Shown here: positions 1-8,641 of the stretch, piece by piece
Layout: every line of letters begins with the position of its first letter
Numbering within the stretch: the first letter of the stretch is position 1
Assembly: GCA_021811265.1 (NCBI GenBank)
Contig: JAJZPH010000017.1
Location: 1-34,942 of the forward strand
Reading direction: 5' to 3'
Length of the DNA stretch: 34,942 nucleotides
From: a bacterium
Lineage (GTDB): Bacteria > Chlamydiota > Chlamydiia > Chlamydiales > SM23-39
Notes under the pieces: model-generated
What the model was told of the DNA's origin: nothing
The model's database searches: none
Seen by the model: only the letters and a program-made list of their open reading frames with translations
Translations under genes and position numbers: made by a program

Positions 1-2
1 TG

Positions 3-1013
3 ACACATAGCGCGCTTCTTTCTCCCGTACAACCCTCGCCGGAAAAAAGAAATCGCTGGCAGAGCTTAATCAAATCAGTTGTTCATACTAGCTGGTCTCT
101 AAGAGCAGGGGTGACGAATGCTCTTCTATTTGATTTTTTCAAACGCGTGGGTTATTTGGGCCTGGTATATAGTGGGCATCCATTATTTTATTACAAATAT
201 TTTCTTGGCTTTTGGGATTTTGTATCGATTGTTACTATTCTCCCACCATTTGCAACTCCACTATGTGGTTTGAAAGCAGGTATGATGATTGTAGGGGGAG
301 TAGCTGCTGTTAGCTTTGCATCTAAATGGACATCTAACTATTTTCATAAAGATGATGTTGGTTCTAAAAAACTTGTTTCAATAAGACAAACTGCTCTACT
401 AAAGTCTCCTCGTGATCTGGATGAATTTGATCAAAGAGAACGATATTCTTTTGATAGAACAACTAAAAAATGGTATTTTACCCCACCACCTCTTAAAGAT
501 CTTGATGATGCCCTTGTCGATAGATACAAAGTAGCTGGATGGGGAGGATTATCTTTGCATTATCTACGAATAGTGAAACAAAAAAATCTTAAAGTGGATG
601 GGCATCCTCTACAACTTGGCGATATGATTTCCTTTATAAAAGAAGAGGAGCAAATTGCTTTTGAGGAAGATGAGAAGAAAGAAAAATTTTCTCGAAAACC
701 TATTTGCTTTACTTGCTTTCAAAGACTTGACCATTTTCGAACACTTTTTTCTTGGGAGCTTGTGCCATTCAGAAGGGGAGCATCACGAAGAGGAGAACCA
801 ATAAAAGAGCTCATTCGACAGCAACAAGAACTTGCAGCTGAATTAGACAAAGATATGAAAGAAAAACTAGATACTTGTTGGAAAGATCGCTATAGCTCTT
901 ATCTTATTTGTGGAGAAGAAGAATTGAAAGAAATGGGTTTGAGCATGGCGGCAAAAACACGTTACGTATTAATGCTCTTTTACAAGCCGCTACCAGAAGC
1001 TCCAACGACTTGA
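3..1013 (+). CDS. Inc-like membrane protein of unknown function, probably partial at 5' end
   Basis: I do not recognise this protein. The reading frame is open from base 3 with no stop and no ATG. The only candidate start inside the window is a GTG at 111, with a purine run directly against it and so poor Shine-Dalgarno spacing. The gene therefore probably begins left of the window. Counting from GTG 111, two hydrophobic stretches lie close together (about residues 30-47 and 52-70), followed by about 230 mostly charged, soluble residues. Paired hydrophobic lobes of this kind are the hallmark of chlamydial inclusion-membrane (Inc) proteins, which are type III secretion substrates. Lying beside the type III operon supports that reading but does not prove it. 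The stop codon (1011-1013) abuts the convergent malQ stop with no spacer. Confidence 0.6.
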   Translation, partial: THSALLSPVQPSPEKRNRWQSLIKSVVHTSWSLRAGVTNALLFDFFKRVGYLGLVYSGHPLFYYKYFLGFWDFVSIVTILPPFATPLCGLKAGMMIVGGVAAVSFASKWTSNYFHKDDVGSKKLVSIRQTALLKSPRDLDEFDQRERYSFDRTTKKWYFTPPPLKDLDDALVDRYKVAGWGGLSLHYLRIVKQKNLKVDGHPLQLGDMISFIKEEEQIAFEEDEKKEKFSRKPICFTCFQRLDHFRTLFSWELVPFRRGASRRGEPIKELIRQQQELAAELDKDMKEKLDTCWKDRYSSYLICGEEELKEMGLSMAAKTRYVLMLFYKPLPEAPTT

Positions 1014-2582
1014 TTAGTAAATGATTTCTTGAATTGCTTTTTTACATCCTTCGTGGTGGATGATTTCTTCGAGAGAGGGGCGAAAACGGTAGCACCAGTT
1101 CGAGGGAAGAATGGTCCCGGGAATGTTGATTCTTTCCATTTCGAAAAAGGGCCAGGTGAGATTGGGAAAAAGAGAGAGGTATTCCTGGAGAAGATTGATG
1201 TGAAAAAGACTCGAGGTGTGGTGGGAGTCAAACAGTAGGGCTTTTCTTTGGTCCGAGGTCAATTGGGAGGAGTAACTCCAGTTTTTTTGACGCGCAAGGA
1301 GGCGAGATTCAGTTGGATGGTTGTGCCACCACTCTTGCAGAGTTTCTGTATCGTGGGTCGATAGAGTTGTGATGCTCAAAGGATTGTAGGCATCGAGCTT
1401 TTTGTCGTGCTGCCAGCGCATCACCCTCATACCGCAGATCCCGAGCTTTTTCATGACATCGAAGGTCTCTTGTGGAATCTGTCCCAAATCTTCTCCCATG
1501 GGGAGAATGGAGGAAAGCTCGATGATTTTGGATAGATGTTCTTCTCCCTCTTGTTTCCACAAAGTGCGATCTTGCGGCAGAAAAAAACCGTGGCTTGCTT
1601 TTTCCAATTTAGGAACTGCCCATGTGCGAAAAAAACCTACAATATGGTCGATGCGGTAAAGGTCGTAAAATAAAGCGGCGATCGAAAGACGCTCTTTCCA
1701 CCAGGAAAAATGGTCTTGTTTCATCCCTTCCCAATCGAAGAGGGGAAAGTTCCATTTTTGCCCTTCTTGATTAAAATCATCGGGAGGCGCTCCTGCACTA
1801 TATTCCAGATTGAAGAGCGATTGGTGCCAAAAGACATCGGCGCTATGGGGGCTCATCATGATGGGCAGATCTCCCAAGAGAAGGATCTTTTTTTTCGCAG
1901 CATGCTCTTTGACCTTCTGCATTTGGGCAAAGGCAAGATATTGCAGAAAATAAAAGAAGAAAAGCTCTTCTCGATTCTCTTCCAAAAGAGAGCGGATTTT
2001 TTCTTGAGAAAGCCTGTGCAAAGAAGGATCCCACTTGCTCCAATTGAGCGTTTTTTCTTTTTCTCCCAGAATAAGAAAAAGCGCGTAGAGAGGAAGAAAG
2101 GGATGGGAGTCTACAAAGCTTTGCAACGCTGGATCGAAAAGAAGGTTCTTTTTTTGGATGTGGAAATATTGGCGTAGCCACTCTAGTTTTTTTCGATAAA
2201 TGATGGGATAAGGAATATGTTCCAAGGAGCTGAGGCGTTGCAAGTCAAGAAGATCTTGTTGCAATGTTTTTTCTTCACTCAAAGGGAGCGAAGAGAGGGA
2301 AAGAAAGATGGGGTTCAGCGCGCAGGAAGAGATGGCAAAATAGGGACTGGGCTCGCCCATGGTATCGTTGATGGGAAGAAGCTGCAGTACATCCATGCCG
2401 ATCTCTTGCAGCCAGTCGATCAGGGGAAGAAGATCAAAAAATTCGCCGATGCCAGCGCTGTTTTGAGAGTGCAGGGCAGAAAGGGGAAGTTGTATGCCAT
2501 GATGGGGATAAATTCCCACTTTTTCCCAAAGGGGATAGCTCTTGCAGCTTTTGAGAAATTCCTGTAGGGAGTTTAGTTCCAT
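1014..2582 (-). CDS. malQ: 4-alpha-glucanotransferase (amylomaltase), GH77
   Basis: This 522-residue enzyme is a disproportionating glucanotransferase that moves alpha-1,4-glucan segments between maltodextrins in the cytoplasm, part of chlamydial glycogen metabolism. The family residues are visible: the nucleophile Asp312 in the motif RIDH, the acid/base Glu364 in MGEDLG, and Asp411 in STHDTE. The N-terminal half carries the GH77 pattern with GIG, LQLLPINDT and SPYFAISS, and the GDLPIMM segment lies near residue 237. The length fits the bacterial family. It is the last gene of the type III secretion operon, 9 bases after the chaperone gene. This arrangement matches CT087 next to CT088 in C. 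trachomatis, so the odd pairing with secretion genes is ancestral. Start ATG at 2580-2582. Confidence 0.95.
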   Translation of the reverse strand: MELNSLQEFLKSCKSYPLWEKVGIYPHHGIQLPLSALHSQNSAGIGEFFDLLPLIDWLQEIGMDVLQLLPINDTMGEPSPYFAISSCALNPIFLSLSSLPLSEEKTLQQDLLDLQRLSSLEHIPYPIIYRKKLEWLRQYFHIQKKNLLFDPALQSFVDSHPFLPLYALFLILGEKEKTLNWSKWDPSLHRLSQEKIRSLLEENREELFFFYFLQYLAFAQMQKVKEHAAKKKILLLGDLPIMMSPHSADVFWHQSLFNLEYSAGAPPDDFNQEGQKWNFPLFDWEGMKQDHFSWWKERLSIAALFYDLYRIDHIVGFFRTWAVPKLEKASHGFFLPQDRTLWKQEGEEHLSKIIELSSILPMGEDLGQIPQETFDVMKKLGICGMRVMRWQHDKKLDAYNPLSITTLSTHDTETLQEWWHNHPTESRLLARQKNWSYSSQLTSDQRKALLFDSHHTSSLFHINLLQEYLSLFPNLTWPFFEMERINIPGTILPSNWCYRFRPSLEEIIHHEGCKKAIQEIIY

Positions 2583-2591
2583 GAGAAATGG

Positions 2592-3020
2592 CTAAAAGTT
2601 GATTTGTTGCAAGGGCTCTGGAGCGCTTCTTCCCGATTCGATCGCCTTTTTCCAACTTGAAGCTATTCGCATCCATTCAACATATCTGCGGTAGAGCTCT
2701 TTGCCCGTTAGGTTTTCTAGAAGAAGAGAGCTAGAAAGGGTAAGCGCATTGTATCTGCTGCTGTAGCTTAATGTGGCGATAAGAGGGTAGAGATTATTAA
2801 ATTGCAGAGCTTTGAGTAGAATGTCTTCTCGAAATTTTCCGGCCGGCAGTTCGCAAATGCGACAAGCGGCAAGAAGATATTTTTCATAAGCATCGGTTTC
2901 CATTTGGAGGTAGAGCTGGTTTTGATAGAGAAGGGTGCAAGCACTTCTTGTGTCGGGGACCAGGTTGAGGTCGAGCAGCTCTCCCATTTCCTGAAGAAGG
3001 TTGTGAAAAGTGGTTTGCAT
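2592..3020 (-). CDS. Type III secretion class I chaperone (Scc1/SycE-type, CesT family)
   Basis: A small acidic protein of 142 residues with the size and alternating helix-strand pattern of CesT/SycE-type secretion chaperones. It lies directly downstream of copN, as CT088 (Scc1) lies beside CT089 in C. trachomatis. In the known system Scc1 with Scc4 binds the N-terminal part of CopN and presents it to the apparatus. Sequence alone gives weak identification because these chaperones diverge fast; gene position carries most of the weight. The spacing is one base to copN upstream and nine bases to malQ downstream, so it is surely co-transcribed. The C-terminal tail (from about residue 125) looks unstructured. 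Confidence 0.8.
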   Translation of the reverse strand: MQTTFHNLLQEMGELLDLNLVPDTRSACTLLYQNQLYLQMETDAYEKYLLAACRICELPAGKFREDILLKALQFNNLYPLIATLSYSSRYNALTLSSSLLLENLTGKELYRRYVEWMRIASSWKKAIESGRSAPEPLQQINF

Positions 3021-3021
3021 T

Positions 3022-4239
3022 CTAACCCTTTGGTTTTTTCTTTTTCTTTTCTCTTTTTTCTGCTTTTTCTTCCTCTTCTTCTAACTCCTCTTCCAGCTCT
3101 TCTAATGCTTCTAAAAAAGCATTGAAAAGATCATCTTTTTGCTGCTGATTTTTGAAGAGGCGAGGAGCAATTTGCCGAATGGCGTCGCGCATTTGGGAAA
3201 AGACGAGGATTTGGGCAATGATCTCTTCGGCAACGCCCAATGTACGGGATAGCTGTAAAATCTTGTCGGCTGTAATATAGCGCTCGTCTAATAGTCCCAT
3301 GAACTGTTTGGCGAGCATCTCAAAAGTAAGCTTTGCGGGAAAAAAGAGGTTGTTTTTTTCAAAAAGAGAAAGAAGGAGCTTTATCCTTGATTGGAAGAAG
3401 CGAAAAAGACCTAAGATCGCTTGTAAAACGCGCGTGTCGTCCAAAAGGCGCATGAGCTCGCCCTTTTCAATAGAGGAGCCCTTGGATTTTAAGTCGGCTC
3501 CGAGCGAATGCAAGAGAAAGCGGATGAGGGTGCGCATCTTTTCGAAATCATATTTCGAGGTAAGCTCGTTGAATAAAACCTGCGGAGTTCTTGGATTTCC
3601 CGTAATTTCTCGATAGGTTTCGCGAAGAGCTGTAGGAGACCCCAGCCCCTGTTTGGAAAAGTTTTGCGCTTGCTTGAGGATATTTTTTCCGGCAATGATC
3701 TCTCTTGAATAGGCAGCATTAAAGTTTTCTTTTGCTTTTTCAATTTTTTCCAAAAGAGCGCCGGAGCTGGTCTCTATCAGATAGTCCAGAGCCTCATCGG
3801 CGAGAGAAAAATCGGGATAAAAGCGCAACACCTTGCGTAGAATTTCTTCGACTGAATCATCCAGTGATACGGAACTGCGCAGCAAAATGAGGGTTTGTTT
3901 GCGCAGTTCGGAGTTGTTTTGTTGAAATTTTGTCGCGGCTTCTTCCACTTTTTGAATTTCTGAGACGGGAATAGATTCTTCTTCCTCTTCTTCCATGGCA
4001 CGCGAGCTTTCGGGCCTTTCTTTGCGTTTTGTTTTTTGTACCTCATCGAGTGTTTGAAACCTGCGGATCATGGCAACGGGATTAAAACCCTCTTCGCACC
4101 ATTCTTCAAAATTTCTCTCGGTGCTGACCTGTTCTATTTCCTCTGACAGTATTTCGGATTCGAGCGCCTGGATTCTCTGCTTTTCTACAGGCCGTATTTC
4201 TGAAGAGGAGCTAAGAGAAAAAATGCGATTTTCTGTCAT
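3022..4239 (-). CDS. sctW: Type III secretion gatekeeper CopN/SctW (LcrE, HrpJ-TyeA family)
   Basis: This 405-residue protein is the plug or gatekeeper that controls the order of substrate export, and in Chlamydia it is itself secreted and binds host tubulin. It matches the family in length (CopN is about 420 residues) and in position between sctV and the Scc1-type chaperone. The region of roughly residues 80-230 fits the HrpJ domain, and the stretch LLDERYITADKILQLSRTLG followed by VFSQMRDAIRQIAPRLF (near 315-365) fits the TyeA-like C-terminal domain. It ends in an unusual low-complexity tail, first glutamate-rich then lysine-rich (about 377-405), which I have not seen described for CopN and which may be lineage-specific. 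The gene starts 5 bases after the sctV stop. Confidence 0.88.
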   Translation of the reverse strand: MTENRIFSLSSSSEIRPVEKQRIQALESEILSEEIEQVSTERNFEEWCEEGFNPVAMIRRFQTLDEVQKTKRKERPESSRAMEEEEEESIPVSEIQKVEEAATKFQQNNSELRKQTLILLRSSVSLDDSVEEILRKVLRFYPDFSLADEALDYLIETSSGALLEKIEKAKENFNAAYSREIIAGKNILKQAQNFSKQGLGSPTALRETYREITGNPRTPQVLFNELTSKYDFEKMRTLIRFLLHSLGADLKSKGSSIEKGELMRLLDDTRVLQAILGLFRFFQSRIKLLLSLFEKNNLFFPAKLTFEMLAKQFMGLLDERYITADKILQLSRTLGVAEEIIAQILVFSQMRDAIRQIAPRLFKNQQQKDDLFNAFLEALEELEEELEEEEEKAEKREKKKKKPKG

Positions 4240-4244
4240 AGGCT

Positions 4245-6371
4245 TTACGAGAGTTGGATTCTTCCGAGTGGCTGGATGCGAATTTCGGGAACGACTTCCT
4301 GGTATGAAATGACGGGAAGGTCGGGATAGTCACTTTCGATGAGTTTACGTGCAAAACGTCTGACGTCGATTGCAGTCAGCAGCACCGGAGGCTGTCCCCC
4401 GGGAGGGGTGGGAACAATGGTCTTTCTCATTGCATGCAAGATCATTTGCACCGAATCGGGATCGAGAGCTAAGTAGGAACCTCCCGAGGTCTGTTTGATC
4501 GCGCCGCGAATCATATCTTCAATCTCAGGATCGAGAAGGTAGACGGAGAGAATCGACTGGCCTTGTGAATATTTGTAGCTGATGTAGCGCTTTAACGAAG
4601 AGCGTACATATTCGGTTAGGATAACCGTATCTTTTTCCGTTTGTGCCCATTCTCCAAGAGCTTCTAGGATGGTCCTAAGGTCTTTGATGGAAATCTGCTC
4701 TTGCACCAGTCGTTTAAAAATTTCAGTTAATTTTTGCAAGGGAACCAATCTGGAAACCTCTTTGACAAGATCGGGAAAGGATTTTTCCAAAAATTCCAAA
4801 ATGGCTCGAATTTCCTGCACCCCTAAAAACTCGCTGCCAAACTGTCGATAGAACTTGGAAAGATGCAAGATCATGACTTCAAGAGGAGACCAGAATTTGA
4901 TCGCAGCTTTGCGCAAAATTTCTCTATATTTATCATCGACCCATAGAGTAGGCATTCCCGAGGAGCTTTTGGTGGCCGTAAACGGAATGTTATAACGCCT
5001 AATGGCTTCTTCCGATTCGTTGGTGAGCAGGTGGTTGAGTAGAATTTTTCCACGGATGATGGGAACTTCGTTGAGGTGAATGGCATATTCATCTTCTTCC
5101 AAGGTAAAAGAGTCCATGCGGACATGTACCCCTGGAAAACGGACGCCCAAATCATAATAAAGGGCATGACGCATCTTGGGTACCATCACATCAATAAACG
5201 TAGCTCCCCCTTTTTCTTTTTTGATCAGAGAGGAAAGAGTTGTGCCTGCTTCCAAAACCACCGGAAGCGTTAAAGTATATTCTGTAACGCCACCTCCGAC
5301 CATGGAATGTCCTTCGATGCCGATTTCTTCGGTCTCGCCCGCCATGGCTTTTGCTGCTTTTTTCTTTGCGGTCATATAGATCACAAAACCCACGGCGCCC
5401 ACTCCAAGAGATAGAACGATAAAAGGTGTTGCTGGAAATCCAGGAACTCCGACACCCATCAGAAAGAGAATACCGCTGGCAATGAGCAGCGCTCTTGGTT
5501 GTGCCAGGATCTGCTCGACAATATCTTTTCCAAGATGAGAATCTTTCTTTTCGCTCGAAACTCTTGTGGTCACAATACCTGCAGAAATAGCAATCATAAG
5601 AGCTGGAATTTGTGAGACCAGGCCATCACCAATGGATAAAAGAGCATAGGTTTGTGCTGCTTGGATCGCTCCCATATGATGCATGGTCATTCCAATGATC
5701 AGGCCACCAATGACGTTAATGACTGTGATAACAATGCCTGCGATGGCATCTCCCTTCACAAACTTCATGGCGCCATCCATCGCTCCATACAGTTGGCTCT
5801 CCTTATTCAAAGAAAGACGCAGCTCCCGTGCCTGGGCCATGTCGATAATGCCCGAACGAAGGTCTGCATCGATGCTCATCTGTTTTCCCGGCATGGCGTC
5901 CAAGTTAAAGCGAGCGGCTACTTCGGCTACCCTTTCAGCTCCCTTAGTGACGACGATGAACTGCACGATGGTGATGATCAAGAAGACAACACCGCCGACG
6001 ACAAAATTTCCTTCGACGACAAAGTTTCCAAAAGTAAAGATGATTTTTCCCGCATTCGCATGGAGCAGGATCTGTCGAGTCGAAGAGATGTTTACTCCCA
6101 GGCGGTAGAGAGTTGTGATCAAAAGCAGCGAGGGAAAGATCGATAGGTGTACTGCCTTTTGGATGTAAAGGGCAACGAAGAGTATTGATATGGAAACAGC
6201 AAGATTTACAGAAATCAGAATGTCAATGACATTGGGAGAGACGGGGAAGATCAGCATCATGATGATGCAGATGATGAAAAAGGCTAAGACCAGATCGCTT
6301 GCTTTAGAAACCGAAGCAAGTGCCTTTTCTCCTCCTAAAAATCGAAGCAGTGTATTTAAAAATTTGTTCAT
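4245..6371 (-). CDS. sctV: Type III secretion export apparatus protein SctV (CdsV/LcrD, FHIPEP family)
   Basis: This 708-residue inner-membrane protein forms the nonameric export gate of the injectisome. The N-terminal half has about seven to eight membrane segments (from near residue 20 to 330). The FHIPEP signature is clear: the stretch around residues 145-180 has GAERVAEVAARF, LDAMPGKQMSID and ADLRSG, and a second conserved patch GDGLVSQIPALMIAISAG follows. The C-terminal half (from about 360) is the cytoplasmic ring domain that docks chaperone-substrate complexes. The length equals that of CT090 homologues. The start ATG (6369-6371) shares one base with the sctU stop (TAATG), which implies translational coupling. 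A paralogous flagellar FlhA-like gene exists elsewhere in Chlamydia, but the neighbours here (copN, chaperone) identify the injectisome copy. Confidence 0.96.
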   Translation of the reverse strand: MNKFLNTLLRFLGGEKALASVSKASDLVLAFFIICIIMMLIFPVSPNVIDILISVNLAVSISILFVALYIQKAVHLSIFPSLLLITTLYRLGVNISSTRQILLHANAGKIIFTFGNFVVEGNFVVGGVVFLIITIVQFIVVTKGAERVAEVAARFNLDAMPGKQMSIDADLRSGIIDMAQARELRLSLNKESQLYGAMDGAMKFVKGDAIAGIVITVINVIGGLIIGMTMHHMGAIQAAQTYALLSIGDGLVSQIPALMIAISAGIVTTRVSSEKKDSHLGKDIVEQILAQPRALLIASGILFLMGVGVPGFPATPFIVLSLGVGAVGFVIYMTAKKKAAKAMAGETEEIGIEGHSMVGGGVTEYTLTLPVVLEAGTTLSSLIKKEKGGATFIDVMVPKMRHALYYDLGVRFPGVHVRMDSFTLEEDEYAIHLNEVPIIRGKILLNHLLTNESEEAIRRYNIPFTATKSSSGMPTLWVDDKYREILRKAAIKFWSPLEVMILHLSKFYRQFGSEFLGVQEIRAILEFLEKSFPDLVKEVSRLVPLQKLTEIFKRLVQEQISIKDLRTILEALGEWAQTEKDTVILTEYVRSSLKRYISYKYSQGQSILSVYLLDPEIEDMIRGAIKQTSGGSYLALDPDSVQMILHAMRKTIVPTPPGGQPPVLLTAIDVRRFARKLIESDYPDLPVISYQEVVPEIRIQPLGRIQLS

Positions 6372-7444
6372 TAGTGAAACAGTTCCTCAGCAAAGGTGGG
6401 TTTTTCTTCCAGGGCTGCAATCCATTTTAAGATTTCTGCTACAGCTTTATAGGTTTCTTCGGGAATGTAATCTCCAATTTTCCCCTTATTAAAAAGTTCA
6501 TGAGCGAGCTCAACATTTCTCATAATCGGTATGTGTTCACTTATAGCGATTTCGATAATTTTTTCGGCAACACTTCTTTGTCCCATGGTCAAAATAACGG
6601 GAACTTCCTTTGTTTCTTCGTTGTAATCCAGAGCCACTGCGATATGGGTAGGATTTGTAACAATGAGTTTGGCTCTTTTTGCGGCTTTGGGGCCTTCGGC
6701 ATAGGCAATCTCGCGGAACATCTCTTTTCGTTTGCCTTTGATGTGGGGGTCTCCCTCAGTGTCTTTATACTCTTGCCGCACTTCGAATTTTTCCATCATC
6801 ATCTCTTTGGCAAAGGTACGCTTTTGAAACGCCAGGTCAAAGATTGCGATGGCAAGAAAAAAAACACCCACTTGGATGGTCACTTTGCGCAAAAAAAGCT
6901 CCAAGAGAAGAGCACTTGCATAGACGGGCATTCGTACAGAGCCCACCACATCAGGGAGCGTATTCCAGATCACATAGAAAATAATAATGGCAGCGCCAAT
7001 GATTTTCAGAATGGATTTTATCAGTTCGATTAGCACTTTGAGCTTAAACTTTTGTTTGATTCCCTCTACGGGGTTGAGTTTTTTCCATTGAAATTTCATG
7101 GCTTCAAATGAAAATACAGGCCCGATGATAAGAAAATTGACCAGTATTCCTACAAAAGATACGACGATGACAATGGGAAAGCTTGCCACCATGATGACCT
7201 GCAAGGCTTCTACGAGATAGCCACCTGCTTGGGTGGTAAGGTCGAGATTTCCTCGAATGGAACGAAAGATATAGAGAGTGTAGTTGATCAAATTTTGATA
7301 GAGATAGCTTGCAGCTATGAGAGTACCAATGATCGATACCACAAAGGTAAAAGCAGAGGGAAGGTCTTGTACTTTTGCTACTTGTCCCTTTTTTCTCGCA
7401 TCTCGAAGTTTTTTTGGAGTCGCTTTTTCGGTTTTTTCTGCCAT
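6371..7444 (-). CDS. sctU: Type III secretion substrate-specificity switch SctU (CdsU/YscU)
   Basis: This 357-residue protein is the autocleaving export-apparatus component that switches the injectisome from needle to effector export. It starts with the family's basic segment (EKTEKATPKKLRDARKKGQV), then has four membrane segments (about residues 30-50, 80-110, 140-165 and 180-205). The cytoplasmic domain carries the intact autocleavage site Asn264-Pro-Thr-His267, where cleavage falls between Asn and Pro. It is the first gene of the minus-strand operon. ATG at 7442-7444 has only a weak ribosome binding site, while a perfect one lies about 70 bases upstream (see 7469-7525). Confidence 0.96.
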   Translation of the reverse strand: MAEKTEKATPKKLRDARKKGQVAKVQDLPSAFTFVVSIIGTLIAASYLYQNLINYTLYIFRSIRGNLDLTTQAGGYLVEALQVIMVASFPIVIVVSFVGILVNFLIIGPVFSFEAMKFQWKKLNPVEGIKQKFKLKVLIELIKSILKIIGAAIIIFYVIWNTLPDVVGSVRMPVYASALLLELFLRKVTIQVGVFFLAIAIFDLAFQKRTFAKEMMMEKFEVRQEYKDTEGDPHIKGKRKEMFREIAYAEGPKAAKRAKLIVTNPTHIAVALDYNEETKEVPVILTMGQRSVAEKIIEIAISEHIPIMRNVELAHELFNKGKIGDYIPEETYKAVAEILKWIAALEEKPTFAEELFH

Positions 7445-7468
7445 CTGCTTTTTCTGTCGATTGCCTAT

Positions 7469-7525
7469 CTACATGGTAGAATGGATCGGCTTAAACTTCA
7501 AAAAAAAAAACACTACCTCCTTTTT
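7469..7525 (-). promoter_or_regulatory. Perfect Shine-Dalgarno, T11 tract and possible leader peptide upstream of sctU
   Basis: On the minus strand an AAAAAGGAGG sequence (7516-7525) is followed by GTG and an 11-base T run (7500-7510). From this GTG a 14-codon frame runs to TAG at 7469-7471, in the same frame as sctU, whose ATG lies 24 bases after that stop. The Shine-Dalgarno match is much better than the one directly before sctU, but it sits only two bases from the GTG. A translated leader, a slippage-prone tract or chance are all possible. Confidence 0.25.
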
Positions 7526-7598
7526 GCTTGAAAATATTGCCCATCGTGTTGAAAATTAATGAGAAATCCCATGTATTTTTTAAAATTTTGGTTGAAAA

Positions 7599-8141
7599 AT
7601 GAATACAACTTATAAAGTTTTTTCTTGGGTTAACTGCGCAATTGATCCCTTGTGGTGCTGGGATCGAAGATCTGTCGATCTCTCAGTAAAAGAAGCAGTT
7701 TTCTTTGTATTGCAACAACCCGCTACTTATAGGGCCATCACTGTTGATGTAGTAGTAATAGGGTCTGCTATGGTTTTTGGTGGAATCTCTGTGGGGGCAA
7801 TTGCAGCGATTTCCCTGCTAGGCCTTATGGTGATCAGCAATTATGGGAAAAGAAAAAGTTTGCAAAAAATGTGGGTGCAGCCAGCTGATGCAACTGAAAG
7901 GATAATCTTTCAGAAATACAAGGGAAAGAGCATATACGAAATGGATAAAGAAATGCTTAAAGAATTATTGAATTCTTTGAGCATAAAGTTACAAAGGAAC
8001 GTTTCTAAGCCTTGGGAGCTCGTAAGACATGGAAATCTCCTTAGGAATGTGGAAGTCTATGAAGGAAGAACACTTGGTTATTCCTCTATCGACGCAAGTT
8101 TGTTAAGTTCAAAAGTTTGTTTGAAAATTACTGAGAAATAG
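7599..8141 (+). CDS. Inc-like membrane protein of unknown function
   Basis: I do not recognise this 180-residue protein. One long hydrophobic stretch (about residues 46-80) can be split around the glycines near 61-66 into two closely spaced lobes, as in chlamydial inclusion-membrane proteins. The rest, residues 81-180, is charged and probably soluble. It stands alone on the plus strand between sctU and ychF, genes that are adjacent in C. trachomatis, so it is an insertion relative to that gene order. The ATG at 7599 has a weak ribosome binding site. A clear intrinsic terminator follows at 8154-8186, so it seems to be a single-gene unit. A role as a type III secreted inclusion protein is inference. 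Confidence 0.6.
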   Translation: MNTTYKVFSWVNCAIDPLWCWDRRSVDLSVKEAVFFVLQQPATYRAITVDVVVIGSAMVFGGISVGAIAAISLLGLMVISNYGKRKSLQKMWVQPADATERIIFQKYKGKSIYEMDKEMLKELLNSLSIKLQRNVSKPWELVRHGNLLRNVEVYEGRTLGYSSIDASLLSSKVCLKITEK

Positions 8142-8153
8142 AAGTTTTTAATA

Positions 8154-8186
8154 CTGTCAGCGGTTTTCTGTTGACGGCTTTTTTCT
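8154..8186 (+). terminator. Intrinsic terminator after the 7599-8141 gene
   Basis: An 8-bp stem (8154-8161 with 8170-8177, including G-U pairs) encloses an 8-base loop and is followed directly by a T-rich run (CTTTTTTCT). It begins 12 bases after the upstream stop codon and ends before the ribosome binding site of the next plus-strand gene, separating the two small genes. Confidence 0.7.
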
Positions 8187-8250
8187 CGTTACATTTTAGT
8201 TGGAAAAGCGTACAATTGTTTTTAAAATTTTTCAGCAAGAAGGAGTCTTT

Positions 8251-8601
8251 ATGGCTGTGAATACAGCAGCTGCTATTACTGTAACAGCTTGTGGCGCTGC
8301 AACGATTGCTGCAGTAGTTTTGGCATCACAAGCGGTATCAACTGTGGCAATAGTTGCCTTGGCAACCCTTGCTACACTTGCTGCAGCTTTGTCGATTGCT
8401 TCTGTTACAGCATTTTTTGATGAAGGAACTGTCGGTGTTGGTGCATATTTTGAAAATGTAGGAAAGCATGCAAAAGCAGTTATTCCTACTATGGTTACCT
8501 TTGTCGCGCAAACCTTATTTCAAGCCTTGGTTCAAGGGCTTGGGAAAAAAATTGAACGAAGCATGAATGGTGGTGCTGACGTTGTAGTTAAACATATTTA
8601 A
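8251..8601 (+). CDS. Small Ala/Val-rich bilobed membrane protein, candidate Inc protein
   Basis: This unrecognised 116-residue protein has two hydrophobic segments packed together (about residues 8-30 and 33-53), very rich in Ala, Val and Thr, then an amphipathic region and another mildly hydrophobic stretch near 80-95. This is the layout of a chlamydial inclusion-membrane protein. I chose ATG 8251 over the upstream TTG at 8200 because AAGAAGGAG (8237-8245) lies at good distance from it. It follows the terminator of the preceding gene and converges on ychF, 40 bases away. Like its neighbour it is an extra gene compared with the sctU-ychF junction of C. trachomatis. Function is unknown. Confidence 0.6.
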   Translation: MAVNTAAAITVTACGAATIAAVVLASQAVSTVAIVALATLATLAAALSIASVTAFFDEGTVGVGAYFENVGKHAKAVIPTMVTFVAQTLFQALVQGLGKKIERSMNGGADVVVKHI

Positions 8602-8641
8602 AGATGCAAAAGCTTTATTTTGGTGGCGTTATTGTTCTGCT

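Noticed and set aside
8200-8250. TTG start for the 8251 gene
   Set aside because: The TTG is just past the terminator T-run and lacks a ribosome binding site, while ATG 8251 has one.
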